NCBI GenBank assembly: GCA_017558825.1
Contig: JAFYTO010000014.1
Span: 186,001 to 250,000 of the forward strand
Length of the DNA: 64,000 bases
DNA from: Clostridia bacterium
GTDB taxonomy: Bacteria; Bacillota; Clostridia; Christensenellales; Borkfalkiaceae
Reading direction: 5' to 3'
Part shown: positions 16,177 to 25,831 of the stretch, one piece after another
Position numbering within the stretch: the first letter of the stretch is position 1
How the letters are laid out: each line of letters starts with the position of its first letter
Translations under genes and position numbers: made by a program
The notes under the pieces: generated by a model
What the model saw: only the letters and a program-made list of their open reading frames with translations
What the model was told of the DNA's origin: nothing
The model's database searches: none

Positions 16177-18759
16177 TTATTCCTTTGCAATTTCCTTTAA
16201 CTTATATAAAAATTCAAGCGCTTGACGTGGCGAATAATTATCAAAATCTTCAGCTAATATCACGTCTTTTAATTGGTTTTCTACATTATTTACAACCTCT
16301 ACCGTTTCAATTTTAGTAGATTTGCCTATATCGTTTTGCTCAAGCTTCTTTAAAATTGTGCGTGCATTTAAAGTAACTTCTTTAGGAACACCAGCAAGTG
16401 ATGCCACTTCAATACCAAAACTCTTGTTTGCGCTTCCTTCCTTAATTTTTCTAAGGAAAATTATATTGCCGTTATCTTCTTTAACGCAAATTTTATAGTT
16501 TTTAACACCATCTAACTTGCCTTCGAGTTCAGAAAGTTCGTGATAATGCGTAGCAAAAAGCGTTTTTGCTCCAATTTTTTTAACAATATATTCAATAACT
16601 GCCCAGGCAATAGACAAACCGTCAAACGTAGAGGTTCCACGACCAACTTCGTCTAAAATAAGTAAACTGTTTTCAGTTGCCTTGTTTAAAATTACTGCAA
16701 CTTCATTCATTTCTACCATAAAAGTTGATTGGTCTGAAATTAAATTATCACTAGCGCCTACTCTTGTAAATATTTTATCAGTAAGCGGTATTATTGCCGA
16801 TTTACAAGGCACGAACGAACCAATATGTGCAAGTATAGTAATAAGCGCTATTTGGCGCATATACGTTGATTTACCAGCCATATTAGGCCCTGTAATTATT
16901 AGCATATTATCAGTTTTATCATTCATATAACAATCGTTAGGAATAAACTGATTATCTAAAATTTCTTCAACAACAGGGTGCCTACTTTGAATTAAATTAA
17001 GTTCATTTTCATTTGTAATTGTTGGCATGCAGTAGTTATTTGCTTTAGCAACAGTTGCAAAGCTAAGCAATACGTCAAGCGTGGCAACAGCTTTTGAAGA
17101 ACGCTTAATTTTTAAAAGATTATCATCTAAAACGCTCTTGATTTTAGCAAAAATTTCACTTTCAATTTTTAAGCAAGTTTGCTTACTTGTTAAAATTTCC
17201 TCTTCTAAATTTTTTAATTCTTCTGTTATAAAGCGCTCGCCAGTTGTTAAGGTTTGTTTTCTAATGTAGTGATATGGCACTTTGTCTTTAAAAGAATTTG
17301 AAACTTCAATGTAGTAGCCAAAAACTTTATTAAATCTAATTTTAAGCGTTTTTATTCCAGTTTCTTCTTTTTCACGCTCTTCCATTTCAAGTAAAATTTT
17401 ATTAGAATTATCCGAAATTTCACGCAAGCGGTCAAGTTCTTTATCAAAACCCTCAGCAATATAGCCACCATCTTTTAAATTAAGTGGAGCATTGGGAGAA
17501 ATTGCGTGTGAAATAAGATTTGTCAAGTCAGTAAAATCGTATATATTATCTTTAATATCATTTAAAATTTTACTGCTTGTGCCTGCTAGCGTAAATATAA
17601 TTGACGGAAAAACTGACAATGAAGAAGATAATTGCAAACAATCTCTTGGAGTTATGTTATTATTTGAAATTTTACCCGATAGCCTTTCCGTATCTTTTAC
17701 TGATGATAATAAATCTTTAACAGCATTGCGCATTAAAGCATCACAGTATAATTCGTTAACGCCGTTTTGCCTATATTCAATGCTAGAAACGTCTTGTAAA
17801 GGAGATAAAAGCCAATTATTTAAGCGCCTTGAACCCATTGCAGTGCGCGTTTTATCAATTACCCATTGGAGCGAACCGTAACGTTTTCCATCACGCATAT
17901 TTTTAACTAATTCCAAGTTTTTTACTGCACTTTCATTTAAGTACATATACTCGCCACTTTCAACAATTTCAATAGTATTAAGGTTATTTATTGAACGCTT
18001 TTGAGTTTCGTTTAAGTATGAAATTAACGCTCCAGCGCAAGATATTATGCTTTTATTGTCTTCTAAACCAAATCCAGCTAAATTATGTACGCCAAATTGA
18101 GCAGTTAACGCTTTATACGCCCTTGAAACGCTATACTCCCAATCATTATAAGTTGAAAACCTTACAATTTGAGACCTTTTTACAGCCATTGTATTATTTG
18201 CTTTTTGGCAAATAGAATTGTAACTAATTATTTCAACAGGGTTAACGCGTTGAATAGCAGAAATAACTTCAAGTAATGAACCATCATCATTTACGTTCTG
18301 CGCGTAAAAATCGCCTGTTGTAATATCAGCCCAACAAATAGCGTATATTCCGTCAACCTCGCCAACGCTTAAAATATAGTTATTTTGTTTTTCATCAAGC
18401 ATATTGTTTTCAGTAACAGTGCCAGCAGAAATTACCTTAATAACGTCTCTTTGAACTAATTTACCCTTTACGGCATCTTCAAGTTGCTCACAAATTGCAA
18501 CTTTTTCGCCAAAACTAACTAATTTTGCTATATAATTATCTGCTGCGTGATATGGAACGCCGCACATAGGTGCACGCTCTCCATTACCACACTCTTTACC
18601 AGTTAACGTTAAATCAAGTATGCGAGATGCTTTTATGGCATCATCATCAAACATTTCGTAAAAATCGCCTAAACGATAAAACAAAATAGCATCTTGATAT
18701 TTTTGTTTAGTTTTTCTATAATGTTCCATCATTGGTGATGGTCCATCTGTTTTTGCCAT
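16177..18759 (-). CDS. mutS: DNA mismatch recognition protein MutS
   Basis: 860 residues, MutS1 type. The N-terminal mismatch-binding domain has LFYRLGDFYEMFDDDA with the Phe-x-Glu mismatch wedge, the clamp and lever domains follow, and the ATPase domain has TGPNMAGKSTYMRQ, SDQSTFMVEM, LLILDEVGRGTSTFDG and the ATHYHEL switch. The tail about 790-860 is the dimer/tetramer region with PRQALEFLYKLKE. It starts 3 bases after miaB in the same operon. Confidence 0.97.
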   Translation of the reverse strand: MAKTDGPSPMMEHYRKTKQKYQDAILFYRLGDFYEMFDDDAIKASRILDLTLTGKECGNGERAPMCGVPYHAADNYIAKLVSFGEKVAICEQLEDAVKGKLVQRDVIKVISAGTVTENNMLDEKQNNYILSVGEVDGIYAICWADITTGDFYAQNVNDDGSLLEVISAIQRVNPVEIISYNSICQKANNTMAVKRSQIVRFSTYNDWEYSVSRAYKALTAQFGVHNLAGFGLEDNKSIISCAGALISYLNETQKRSINNLNTIEIVESGEYMYLNESAVKNLELVKNMRDGKRYGSLQWVIDKTRTAMGSRRLNNWLLSPLQDVSSIEYRQNGVNELYCDALMRNAVKDLLSSVKDTERLSGKISNNNITPRDCLQLSSSLSVFPSIIFTLAGTSSKILNDIKDNIYDFTDLTNLISHAISPNAPLNLKDGGYIAEGFDKELDRLREISDNSNKILLEMEEREKEETGIKTLKIRFNKVFGYYIEVSNSFKDKVPYHYIRKQTLTTGERFITEELKNLEEEILTSKQTCLKIESEIFAKIKSVLDDNLLKIKRSSKAVATLDVLLSFATVAKANNYCMPTITNENELNLIQSRHPVVEEILDNQFIPNDCYMNDKTDNMLIITGPNMAGKSTYMRQIALITILAHIGSFVPCKSAIIPLTDKIFTRVGASDNLISDQSTFMVEMNEVAVILNKATENSLLILDEVGRGTSTFDGLSIAWAVIEYIVKKIGAKTLFATHYHELSELEGKLDGVKNYKICVKEDNGNIIFLRKIKEGSANKSFGIEVASLAGVPKEVTLNARTILKKLEQNDIGKSTKIETVEVVNNVENQLKDVILAEDFDNYSPRQALEFLYKLKEIAKE

Positions 18760-18761
18760 AG

Positions 18762-20078
18762 TTATTCTCCTATTTCTCCATAAAGCGACATTCCGCCAGC
18801 TTTTGTTATTTTAACCATAACGAACTCGCCTATAAGTGATTTTTCGCTTGAAAAATATATCATTTTTGAAAACTCGTCACGCCCTAAATAAAGACCGCGC
18901 TTTTCATCATAATCTTCACATAAAACTTCAACAGTTTTCCCTACGTATTCTGTTGATTTTTGGGCATTTATAGCGTTTTGCAGTTCTACTAAACGCATAA
19001 TTCTATCTTTTTTAGTTGCATCATCTATTTGCCCGTCCATATCAAACGCTTTAGTCCCATTGCGCCTTGAATATACAAACGTAAACGCACCGTCAAATTT
19101 AATATCGTTTGTAGCGTTATACGTATCTAAAAAATCTTCTTCCGTTTCATTAGGAAATCCAACCATTATATCAGTTGTTATAGCACAGTTTGGAACGGCT
19201 GTTTTAAGCATTTTAACCTTATCATAATAATCTTCAAAGGTATATTTTCTATTCATTAGCCCTAAAATTTTTGTTGAAGCTGACTGCAGAGGAAGATGAA
19301 TGCATTTGCAAGTTTTGTCGTTTTTACTAATAGCGTCAACCACCTTTTTTGTAATATCTTTAGGGTGATTAGACATAAAACGAAGCCTAAATTTACCATC
19401 AATTTTACAAATATCGGTTAATAAATCAGCAAAATCGTAGTCAAAATGCGCGGTTTTACCATATGAGTCAACGTTTTGACCAAGCAATGTAATTTCTTTG
19501 TAGCCACTTTTTACAAGTTCTTTAACCTCGTTTAAAATAACAGCTGGCTCTCTACTAATTTCGCGCCCTCTAACGTAAGGAACAATGCAGTAAGAACAAA
19601 AATTATTACAACCATACATAATATTAACCCAGGCGTTAGGATAGCTTGTTCTATATGGTTTAACCGTTTCGTCAATAGTATAATTGCCGTCTATAACTTC
19701 AACAACCTTTTTACCTGTTTTTAAACGTTTTTGTAAGTACTCTTTGAACATATTAAGGTTAGAAGTTCCAAAAATAACGTCAACAAAAGGAAAAGTATTT
19801 TTTAAATATTCGGCTTTGCCATTTTGTTGCGTCATACAACCGCCAACCGCAATAATAAGGTCTTTTTTCTTCTTTTTCAACGGTTTTAACGCACCTATAT
19901 TGCCAATAGCGTGTTGCTCGGCATTTTCACGAATACAACAAGTGTTAAAAACTATAACGTCAGCTTTATTATCGTCTAACGTTTCTTCATAATTAAGTTG
20001 TTTAAGCATTCCGGCAAGTTTTTCAGACTCGTGCACGTTCATTTGACAGCCGTAAGTGTAAATCTTATAGTAATACAT
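18762..20078 (-). CDS. miaB: tRNA-2-methylthio-N6-dimethylallyladenosine synthase
   Basis: 438 residues from the ATG at 20078. The longer frame to 20096 would start ahead of the predicted -10, so the inner start is preferred. MTTase N-terminal domain with YTYGCQMN, NTCCIRENA and VGGCMTQQ (three cluster-binding Cys), radical-SAM loop GCNNFCSYCIVPYVRGRE, and a C-terminal TRAM domain. It converts i6A37 to ms2i6A37 after MiaA. It heads the miaB-mutS-mutL-miaA operon. The leader appears almost absent (see promoter). Confidence 0.95.
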   Translation of the reverse strand: MYYYKIYTYGCQMNVHESEKLAGMLKQLNYEETLDDNKADVIVFNTCCIRENAEQHAIGNIGALKPLKKKKKDLIIAVGGCMTQQNGKAEYLKNTFPFVDVIFGTSNLNMFKEYLQKRLKTGKKVVEVIDGNYTIDETVKPYRTSYPNAWVNIMYGCNNFCSYCIVPYVRGREISREPAVILNEVKELVKSGYKEITLLGQNVDSYGKTAHFDYDFADLLTDICKIDGKFRLRFMSNHPKDITKKVVDAISKNDKTCKCIHLPLQSASTKILGLMNRKYTFEDYYDKVKMLKTAVPNCAITTDIMVGFPNETEEDFLDTYNATNDIKFDGAFTFVYSRRNGTKAFDMDGQIDDATKKDRIMRLVELQNAINAQKSTEYVGKTVEVLCEDYDEKRGLYLGRDEFSKMIYFSSEKSLIGEFVMVKITKAGGMSLYGEIGE

Positions 20079-20087
20079 AATAAGTAT

Positions 20088-20116
20088 ATTATACATTTAA
20101 TAACGCATTATTTCAA
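20088..20116 (-). promoter_or_regulatory. Promoter of miaB-mutS-mutL-miaA, close to the start codon
   Basis: Minus strand: -35 TTGAAA (20111-20116), 17-base spacer, -10 TATAAT (20088-20093). The ATG at 20078 is 9 bases past the -10, so the transcript should begin within a few bases of the start codon. Confidence 0.65.
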
Positions 20117-20209
20117 GCAAATTTTTTGTTTTAATATTAAAATTTATAAAATTTTAATTAAAAACTACAGTTAATACATAATAAATTGATATTGAATTAA
20201 ACTTTTTGT

Positions 20210-22390
20210 ATGAAAAAAGCTTTAAAAATACTTCTTTTTTGCTCTTTGATAGTGCTAACGTTATCGCTTTGCGCGTTGTTTTACGGTGCAATACTAGTTA
20301 AAAACGCTAATTTAGACTGCTCTAAACTTAAAACTAACACAGTTAAATATACGTTTTACGATAATCAAAACAACAAAATTGATGCGAATTTGTTAAAAAA
20401 TGATAATTATGTGTTGTTAAGCGAACTAAACGAACATACAATAAATGCTTTTATTGCAATTGAAGATAGAAGGTTTTATAAACATAATGGCATTGATTAT
20501 AAAAGAATACTAGGCGCAATGTTAAACAACGTAAAAAGTATGAGTTTGAAGGAAGGAGCTTCAACAATTTCACAACAATTAGTAAAAAACACGCATTTAA
20601 GCAGTGAAAAGACGTTTAAAAGGAAGCTTGCAGAAATTAAAATTACTCGCCAACTTGAAAAAGAATATACAAAAGGCCAAATTTTAGAAATGTACTTAAA
20701 TACTATATATTTTGGTAGTGGTGCATATGGCATAAATAGCGCAAGTTTAACTTATTTTAACAAACCAGCTAAAGAATTAACGTTAAATGAGAGCGCAGTG
20801 CTTGCTGGTATAATAAAAGCACCGAGCAAATACTCCCCTTTGATAAATTACGATAATTGCTTTAATAGAAAAAACGTTGTTTTAAAATGTATGAATGAAT
20901 GCGGATTTATAAGTGACTCTAATTATAAACTTGCAACGATTGAACAAATTACTTTGGCTGAAAAAAATAATAGTGCTGGTTTGCAAAATTATATTGATGC
21001 TTGCAAAAATGAATTTGATGAACTTTTACTAAATCCTTACCAAAATTTAGAAGTAAAAATATATACCGCTTTAGACGTAAAAGCTCAAAAATACCTTACA
21101 GAGCTAACTGTGGAAAACGAGCCAAATTACGATAGAAAACAAATTATAATAAACACTAAAAATAACGAAGTTATCGCATTTTATGGGAATAATTCAAATT
21201 TAAAAAGATGCCCCGCTTCTTGTGTAAAACCGTGGCTTGTTTACGCTCCAATATTAAATGAAAAATTTACAACTTTATCTACTGTTGTAAATGATGCAAA
21301 AAAGAATTTTAGTGGTTATATGCCCTCAAATTATAATGATAAATACTATGGAAACGTAACAGTAAAAACTGCAATTGAGAAAAGTTTAAACGTTCCTGCA
21401 GTTGAATTATTGAACGATTTTGGAATAGAAAAAGCGTGCAACTATGCTAAAAAAATGAACGTTAATATAGAGAATAAAGATTTGTCTATAGCGCTTGGAG
21501 CAATAAATAACGGCATGACGTTAAAAGAAATTTGTGACTGTTACTCGCCTTTTACAAACAACGGTAGTTATACAAAATCACATTTTATTAGAAAAGTTGT
21601 TGTTGGAAATAAAGAAGTTTATTCTTCGAATAATAAAAGCATAAGAGTTTTTGAAAAGGAAACGGCATTTTTAATAAGTGATGCACTAAAAAGCGCTGTT
21701 AAAAACGGAACCTCTAAAAAATTACGTTCATTTGACTTTGACGTTTGCGCAAAAACAGGCACTAACGGTATTAAAGATGGTAATTTAGACGCGTATTCCA
21801 TTGCTTACACTACTAACCACATAATAGGAACTTGGATTGGCAATAACGATAATAGCTTAATGGACAACTCTGTTACAGGGGCTAATTACCCTACCATTTA
21901 TACGGGTGAAACAATTAGTTATTTATATAAAAATTTTAAACCAAGTAATATAGAAATTCCAAACACAATTATAAAAGAATATATTGATGAAAATGCATTA
22001 ATTAACAATGAAGAGCTGTTAATTGTTAAAGGTGGAACGCCTTATTACTATATTAGCGGAACTCAACCAACTAAGGTTAAAAACTTAAACCTAACTATAA
22101 TCAACGATATAAGTTTAACGCTTAACAACAACGTTGTAACAATAAATTTAGACGTAGAAAATGCTACAACCATAAAGATAAATAGAGAATATAAAAACAA
22201 AATTGAAACAATTTATAATAATAGAAATTTAAATAAATTTACAGATAAAATCTACAATTTTGGAAAATATAATTACAATGTTTACGTTTATAATAATACG
22301 CAATTAATTAAGGAAATCAAACTGCCAACGGTTAATTACACAGTAAATAATTTATCAATTATTAAAGGCGACAGCTGGCTTAACGATTAA
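20210..22390 (+). CDS. Class A penicillin-binding protein (PBP1a type)
   Basis: 726 residues. Signal anchor at 8-30. The GT51 glycosyltransferase domain (about 65-240) has catalytic Glu85 in AIEDRRFYKHNG, plus EGASTISQQLVKN and KKxxLE-type YTKGQILEMYLNTIYFG. The transpeptidase domain has Ser337-x-x-Lys340 (PASCVKP), SLN in KSLNVPAVELL, and KTGT near 528 (FDVCAKTGTNG). A C-terminal beta-rich Asn-rich tail of about 100 residues follows. It polymerises and crosslinks peptidoglycan outside the membrane. Plus strand, divergent from miaB. No strong Shine-Dalgarno is visible before the ATG. Confidence 0.93.
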   Translation: MKKALKILLFCSLIVLTLSLCALFYGAILVKNANLDCSKLKTNTVKYTFYDNQNNKIDANLLKNDNYVLLSELNEHTINAFIAIEDRRFYKHNGIDYKRILGAMLNNVKSMSLKEGASTISQQLVKNTHLSSEKTFKRKLAEIKITRQLEKEYTKGQILEMYLNTIYFGSGAYGINSASLTYFNKPAKELTLNESAVLAGIIKAPSKYSPLINYDNCFNRKNVVLKCMNECGFISDSNYKLATIEQITLAEKNNSAGLQNYIDACKNEFDELLLNPYQNLEVKIYTALDVKAQKYLTELTVENEPNYDRKQIIINTKNNEVIAFYGNNSNLKRCPASCVKPWLVYAPILNEKFTTLSTVVNDAKKNFSGYMPSNYNDKYYGNVTVKTAIEKSLNVPAVELLNDFGIEKACNYAKKMNVNIENKDLSIALGAINNGMTLKEICDCYSPFTNNGSYTKSHFIRKVVVGNKEVYSSNNKSIRVFEKETAFLISDALKSAVKNGTSKKLRSFDFDVCAKTGTNGIKDGNLDAYSIAYTTNHIIGTWIGNNDNSLMDNSVTGANYPTIYTGETISYLYKNFKPSNIEIPNTIIKEYIDENALINNEELLIVKGGTPYYYISGTQPTKVKNLNLTIINDISLTLNNNVVTINLDVENATTIKINREYKNKIETIYNNRNLNKFTDKIYNFGKYNYNVYVYNNTQLIKEIKLPTVNYTVNNLSIIKGDSWLND

Positions 22391-22405
22391 ATTTTCACAA
22401 ATAAA

Positions 22406-22430
22406 AAATCCACGGCTTTACCGTGGATTT
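22406..22430. terminator. Bidirectional terminator between PBP1a and ispH-S1
   Basis: 10-bp perfect stem AAATCCACGG/CCGTGGATTT with loop CTTTA, T-rich on both outer sides. It serves the two converging genes. Confidence 0.88.
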
Positions 22431-22441
22431 TAATATTTAAA

Positions 22442-24472
22442 TTATTTATTTAAAAGTTCAGCTATAGAGATGCCTGTTTCTTGAGAATCAGTCCAACCTC
22501 TCATTTCTTCATCTTCTTTTACTTTCTTTTCTTTTTTTGCTTTTTCTTCTTCAACTTTTTCTTCTTTTACAGGTGGAGTAAGTAATGCTTTTATAGATAA
22601 AGTAATCTTTTTCTTTTCAACGTCAATTGCCATAATTTTAGCTTCAACGTCTTGACCAACCTTTAATGCTGTAGCTGGGTTTTCAAGGAAGTCATATGAA
22701 ATTTGAGAAACGTGAACTAAACCGTCAACACCCTTTTCAATTTCTACGAATGCGCCGAAGTTAACAATTCTAACAACTTTACCGTTTATAGTATCGCCAA
22801 CAGCGTACTTTTCTTCAACTAAATCCCAAGGTTTTGGTTGTAATTGTTTATAACCGATAGAAACTTTTTTATTTTCTTTATCAACCTTTAATACAACAAA
22901 GTCATAAGCCTTGTTAAGTTCTAATACTTCTTCTGGAGTTTTAACGTTATTCCAAGAAAGGTCAGAAATGTGAGCTAAGCAGTCAAAACCATTAACAACA
23001 ACGAATGCGCCAAAATTAGAAAATCTTGCAACTGTACCAGTTACGATGTCATTTTCTTGAATGCTTGCAAAGAACTCTTCTTCTTTCTTAAGTCTTTCAG
23101 CGTCTCTTGCTGCCTTTTCTTCTTCTAAAATAACTTTTTGAGAAGCAACAATTTCCTTCTTTCTATTATTGTATTCAACTTTTAAAGCTTTAACTCTTAA
23201 GTTTTTACCAATATATTTGTCAAGTTCTTTAACGAAACCAATTTTAATTTCTCTTGCAGGAACAAAAACGTCAAAATTTTCAAATTTACCAATAAGACCG
23301 CCCTTGTTTGAAGCTGAAATTGCTACGTTAAAGATTTTACCATCTTTAAGTTCTTTAACAAATTCTTGTTCTTTTTTAATAACTAAAATTTGTTTTTGTG
23401 AAATTTTAAGTGGCTTAGTTGCCATAACAACAACTTCAATTTCTTCACCAAGTTTATATTCTTCTTTATTATAAACTTCGCAAGCAAGTTCTTCTTTAGA
23501 AATAGTAATGTCAGTTTTACCATCAAAGTAAACTTTTAAGCCGTCATCTTCTACTTGTGAAATAACAACACTAATAATTTGCCCCTTTTTAAGATTTTGC
23601 TTTTCATCAAGCAAAGCAACTGCTTGTTCCATTGAATTTACTTCATTACTTCCCATACTTAAGAAAACCTCCATTGATTGCTCAAGTGGCGTGGACGCAC
23701 CACTAACAATCCCTACGCTATTGTAGTTTTTAAATTTTTTATAATCTAACCCATCGGGTTTAGAAACAAGATAAGTGGCGTTACAGTTCTTTTTGCATAT
23801 ATCAAAAAGCCTTGCAGTATTTGAGCTGGTAGTTCCGCCAATAACCACCATTGCGTCACATTTTTTTGATAGCATTTCTGCTTCGCTTTGACGCTCCATT
23901 GTAGTATAACAAATTGTTTTAAAAATCTCAACTGTTTTTAACGATAAATTGTTAATTTTTTTTAATATTTCTTCAAATTTTTTTAAAGAATAGGTCGTTT
24001 GGCAAACTACACAAAGTTTTTCAAAGCTGTTAAGATTTTCGGTGAAATCAACACTGTCAATAATTATGGCTGAATTTTCACACCAGCCGTTAATTCCAAT
24101 AACTTCTGGATGATTACTTTTGCCAATAATAACAATTTGATAGCCATTATTGTAATGTTCTTTTACTATATTTTGCGTCTTTTTAACAAACGGACAAGTA
24201 CAGTCAATTACAGTAATATTATTTTTACTAAAATAATCAATTACGTTTTTACCAACGCCGTGCGAGCGTATAATTACAGTTTTGCCATTTTCAACTTGCG
24301 TTTCATTTTCTACTGTAATTAAGCCTTTTTCATTAAGCTCGCTTAAAACGCTTTCATTATGTATTATATTACCAAGTATATACGCGCCCTTGTTTTGAGG
24401 CATAAGTGCAGTATCAACCGCACGCTTAACCCCCATACAAAAGCCGGCGTTTTTTGCTAAATATACTTTCAT
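22442..24472 (-). CDS. ispH: IspH fused to ribosomal-protein-S1-like domains
   Basis: 676 residues. Residues 1 to about 280 are 4-hydroxy-3-methylbut-2-enyl diphosphate reductase: AKNAGFCMGVKRA (first cluster Cys, 12), IRSHGVGK, DCTCPFVKK, VIGGTTSSNTARLF. From about 295 to 640 are four S1 RNA-binding domains, clearest in GTVARFSNFGAFVVVNGFD and GKVVRIVNFGAFVEIEKGVD; the end is Lys/Glu-rich. IspH makes IPP/DMAPP, the last MEP step; the S1 part may bind mRNA or ribosomes. This fusion is known from Clostridia. Start overlaps the plsC stop (ATGA). Confidence 0.93.
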   Translation of the reverse strand: MKVYLAKNAGFCMGVKRAVDTALMPQNKGAYILGNIIHNESVLSELNEKGLITVENETQVENGKTVIIRSHGVGKNVIDYFSKNNITVIDCTCPFVKKTQNIVKEHYNNGYQIVIIGKSNHPEVIGINGWCENSAIIIDSVDFTENLNSFEKLCVVCQTTYSLKKFEEILKKINNLSLKTVEIFKTICYTTMERQSEAEMLSKKCDAMVVIGGTTSSNTARLFDICKKNCNATYLVSKPDGLDYKKFKNYNSVGIVSGASTPLEQSMEVFLSMGSNEVNSMEQAVALLDEKQNLKKGQIISVVISQVEDDGLKVYFDGKTDITISKEELACEVYNKEEYKLGEEIEVVVMATKPLKISQKQILVIKKEQEFVKELKDGKIFNVAISASNKGGLIGKFENFDVFVPAREIKIGFVKELDKYIGKNLRVKALKVEYNNRKKEIVASQKVILEEEKAARDAERLKKEEEFFASIQENDIVTGTVARFSNFGAFVVVNGFDCLAHISDLSWNNVKTPEEVLELNKAYDFVVLKVDKENKKVSIGYKQLQPKPWDLVEEKYAVGDTINGKVVRIVNFGAFVEIEKGVDGLVHVSQISYDFLENPATALKVGQDVEAKIMAIDVEKKKITLSIKALLTPPVKEEKVEEEKAKKEKKVKEDEEMRGWTDSQETGISIAELLNK

Positions 24473-25101
24473 TTTTTACCTTTTTTAGTCTTAATTTGCC
24501 TAACCTTTTCATTTACTTCTTTTTGAAGTTCTAACATCTTATTATATATAATTTGAGTTGCTTCGTTAGCAACCTCCTCAGTATATTTTTGACCATAAAA
24601 TTGTGAAAGGTCTATAGGCTCGCCAACTATGGCATAATTTGTTTTAAAAAGTTTAACCCTATCTTGTAAAACAATAGGAACAATTTTAGCTTGACCTTTT
24701 ATGGCAAACATAGCAACGCCTGATTTAAATGGCTGAATAGTTGTATCTTTTTTATTTCTCGTACCCTCTGGAAATATGCCTAACGTTTTTCCTTCTTTAA
24801 GCACTTTTAATGCTTCTCTTATTGAAGAAATGCTAGGATTATCTCTATCTATAGGAATTACGCCAAACTTTCTTAATACCCAAGCAGGAAATTTATGCTT
24901 AAACCACTCAACTTTAGCTAAATAGTGAACTTCATTTTTATAAAGTTCACTAACAACGCAAACGTCAGCTTTGCCTAAGTGGTTACATATAACTATACTT
25001 TTCTCATTCGTAATTACGCCTTTTCTATTAAAGACCTTTACTCTTAGTAAAAGTTTATAGAAAAACCACATTATTGGCCTTAAAATTTTATACAATAACA
25101 T
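24469..25101 (-). CDS. plsC: 1-acyl-sn-glycerol-3-phosphate acyltransferase
   Basis: 210 residues. N-terminal hydrophobic segment (about 5-22), the NHxxxxD motif as VICNHLGKADVCV, and FPEGTRNKKDT with IVPIVLQD downstream. It acylates lysophosphatidate to phosphatidate at the membrane. It sits between cmk (16-base gap) and ispH-S1 (4-base overlap), a common Clostridia order. The C-terminus is Lys-rich and ends in TGA. Confidence 0.92.
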   Translation of the reverse strand: MLLYKILRPIMWFFYKLLLRVKVFNRKGVITNEKSIVICNHLGKADVCVVSELYKNEVHYLAKVEWFKHKFPAWVLRKFGVIPIDRDNPSISSIREALKVLKEGKTLGIFPEGTRNKKDTTIQPFKSGVAMFAIKGQAKIVPIVLQDRVKLFKTNYAIVGEPIDLSQFYGQKYTEEVANEATQIIYNKMLELQKEVNEKVRQIKTKKGKK

Positions 25102-25117
25102 AATTATTCCTTATTAA

Positions 25118-25774
25118 TTATTTATTTACGTAAGATAATACGGTATTTATAACCTCATCAGGCGTCATAAATGACGTGTCAAGTAAAATTGCATCATCTG
25201 CTTGCCTAAGCGGAGCAATTTCACGATGTGAGTCATTATAGTCACGTTTTTCAATTTCGGCTTTTAAAGTATCATAATCTACCGTTTGACCACGTTCAAT
25301 AAGTTCTTTATAACGTCTATTAGTTCTTTCTTCTACAGATGCAGTAATATAAAACTTAAATTTTGCAAATGGTAAAACAAAAGTTCCTATATCTCTACCA
25401 TCTAAAACACAGTCAGTATTTTGGGCAATTTCACGTTGTAAACTAACTAATTTTTCTCTAATTTTTTTATGAGCTGAAATATCTGACGCTTTCATTGAAA
25501 TTTCATTTTGTCTAATTTCTTTAGAAACGTCATTTCCATCTAAATAAGTATGTTGCGTTCCGTCTTGATATTTAACCTTAATGTCAATTAAGTCAATTAT
25601 TGAATTAACTTGCTCTTCGTTTTTACAGTCAATACCAAGATAGTGCGCTTTTAATGCACATGCGCGATACATTGCGCCTGTATCTAAATATAAAATACCA
25701 AGTTTATTTGAAAGTGCTTTTGCAATAGTTGACTTGCCACTTCCTGAAGGGCCGTCAAGTGCTATGTTTATCAT
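25118..25774 (-). CDS. cmk: Cytidylate kinase
   Basis: 218 residues. P-loop ALDGPSGSGKSTIAKAL at the start, LYLDTGAMYRACALKA, CVLDGRDIGTFVLP for CMP binding, and RRYKELIERG in the lid. It phosphorylates CMP/dCMP. Second gene of the BaiN-like-cmk-plsC-ispH/S1 operon, 57 bases after its predecessor. Confidence 0.95.
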   Translation of the reverse strand: MINIALDGPSGSGKSTIAKALSNKLGILYLDTGAMYRACALKAHYLGIDCKNEEQVNSIIDLIDIKVKYQDGTQHTYLDGNDVSKEIRQNEISMKASDISAHKKIREKLVSLQREIAQNTDCVLDGRDIGTFVLPFAKFKFYITASVEERTNRRYKELIERGQTVDYDTLKAEIEKRDYNDSHREIAPLRQADDAILLDTSFMTPDEVINTVLSYVNK

Positions 25775-25831
25775 ATAGAGTTCTCCTTATATTTTTAGAT
25801 TATATCGTATATTTTATAATTTTTTCTAAAT

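Noticed and set aside
22442-24472. IspH-S1 fusion as a novelty
   Set aside because: This fusion is already familiar from Clostridia, so it is listed as a feature only.
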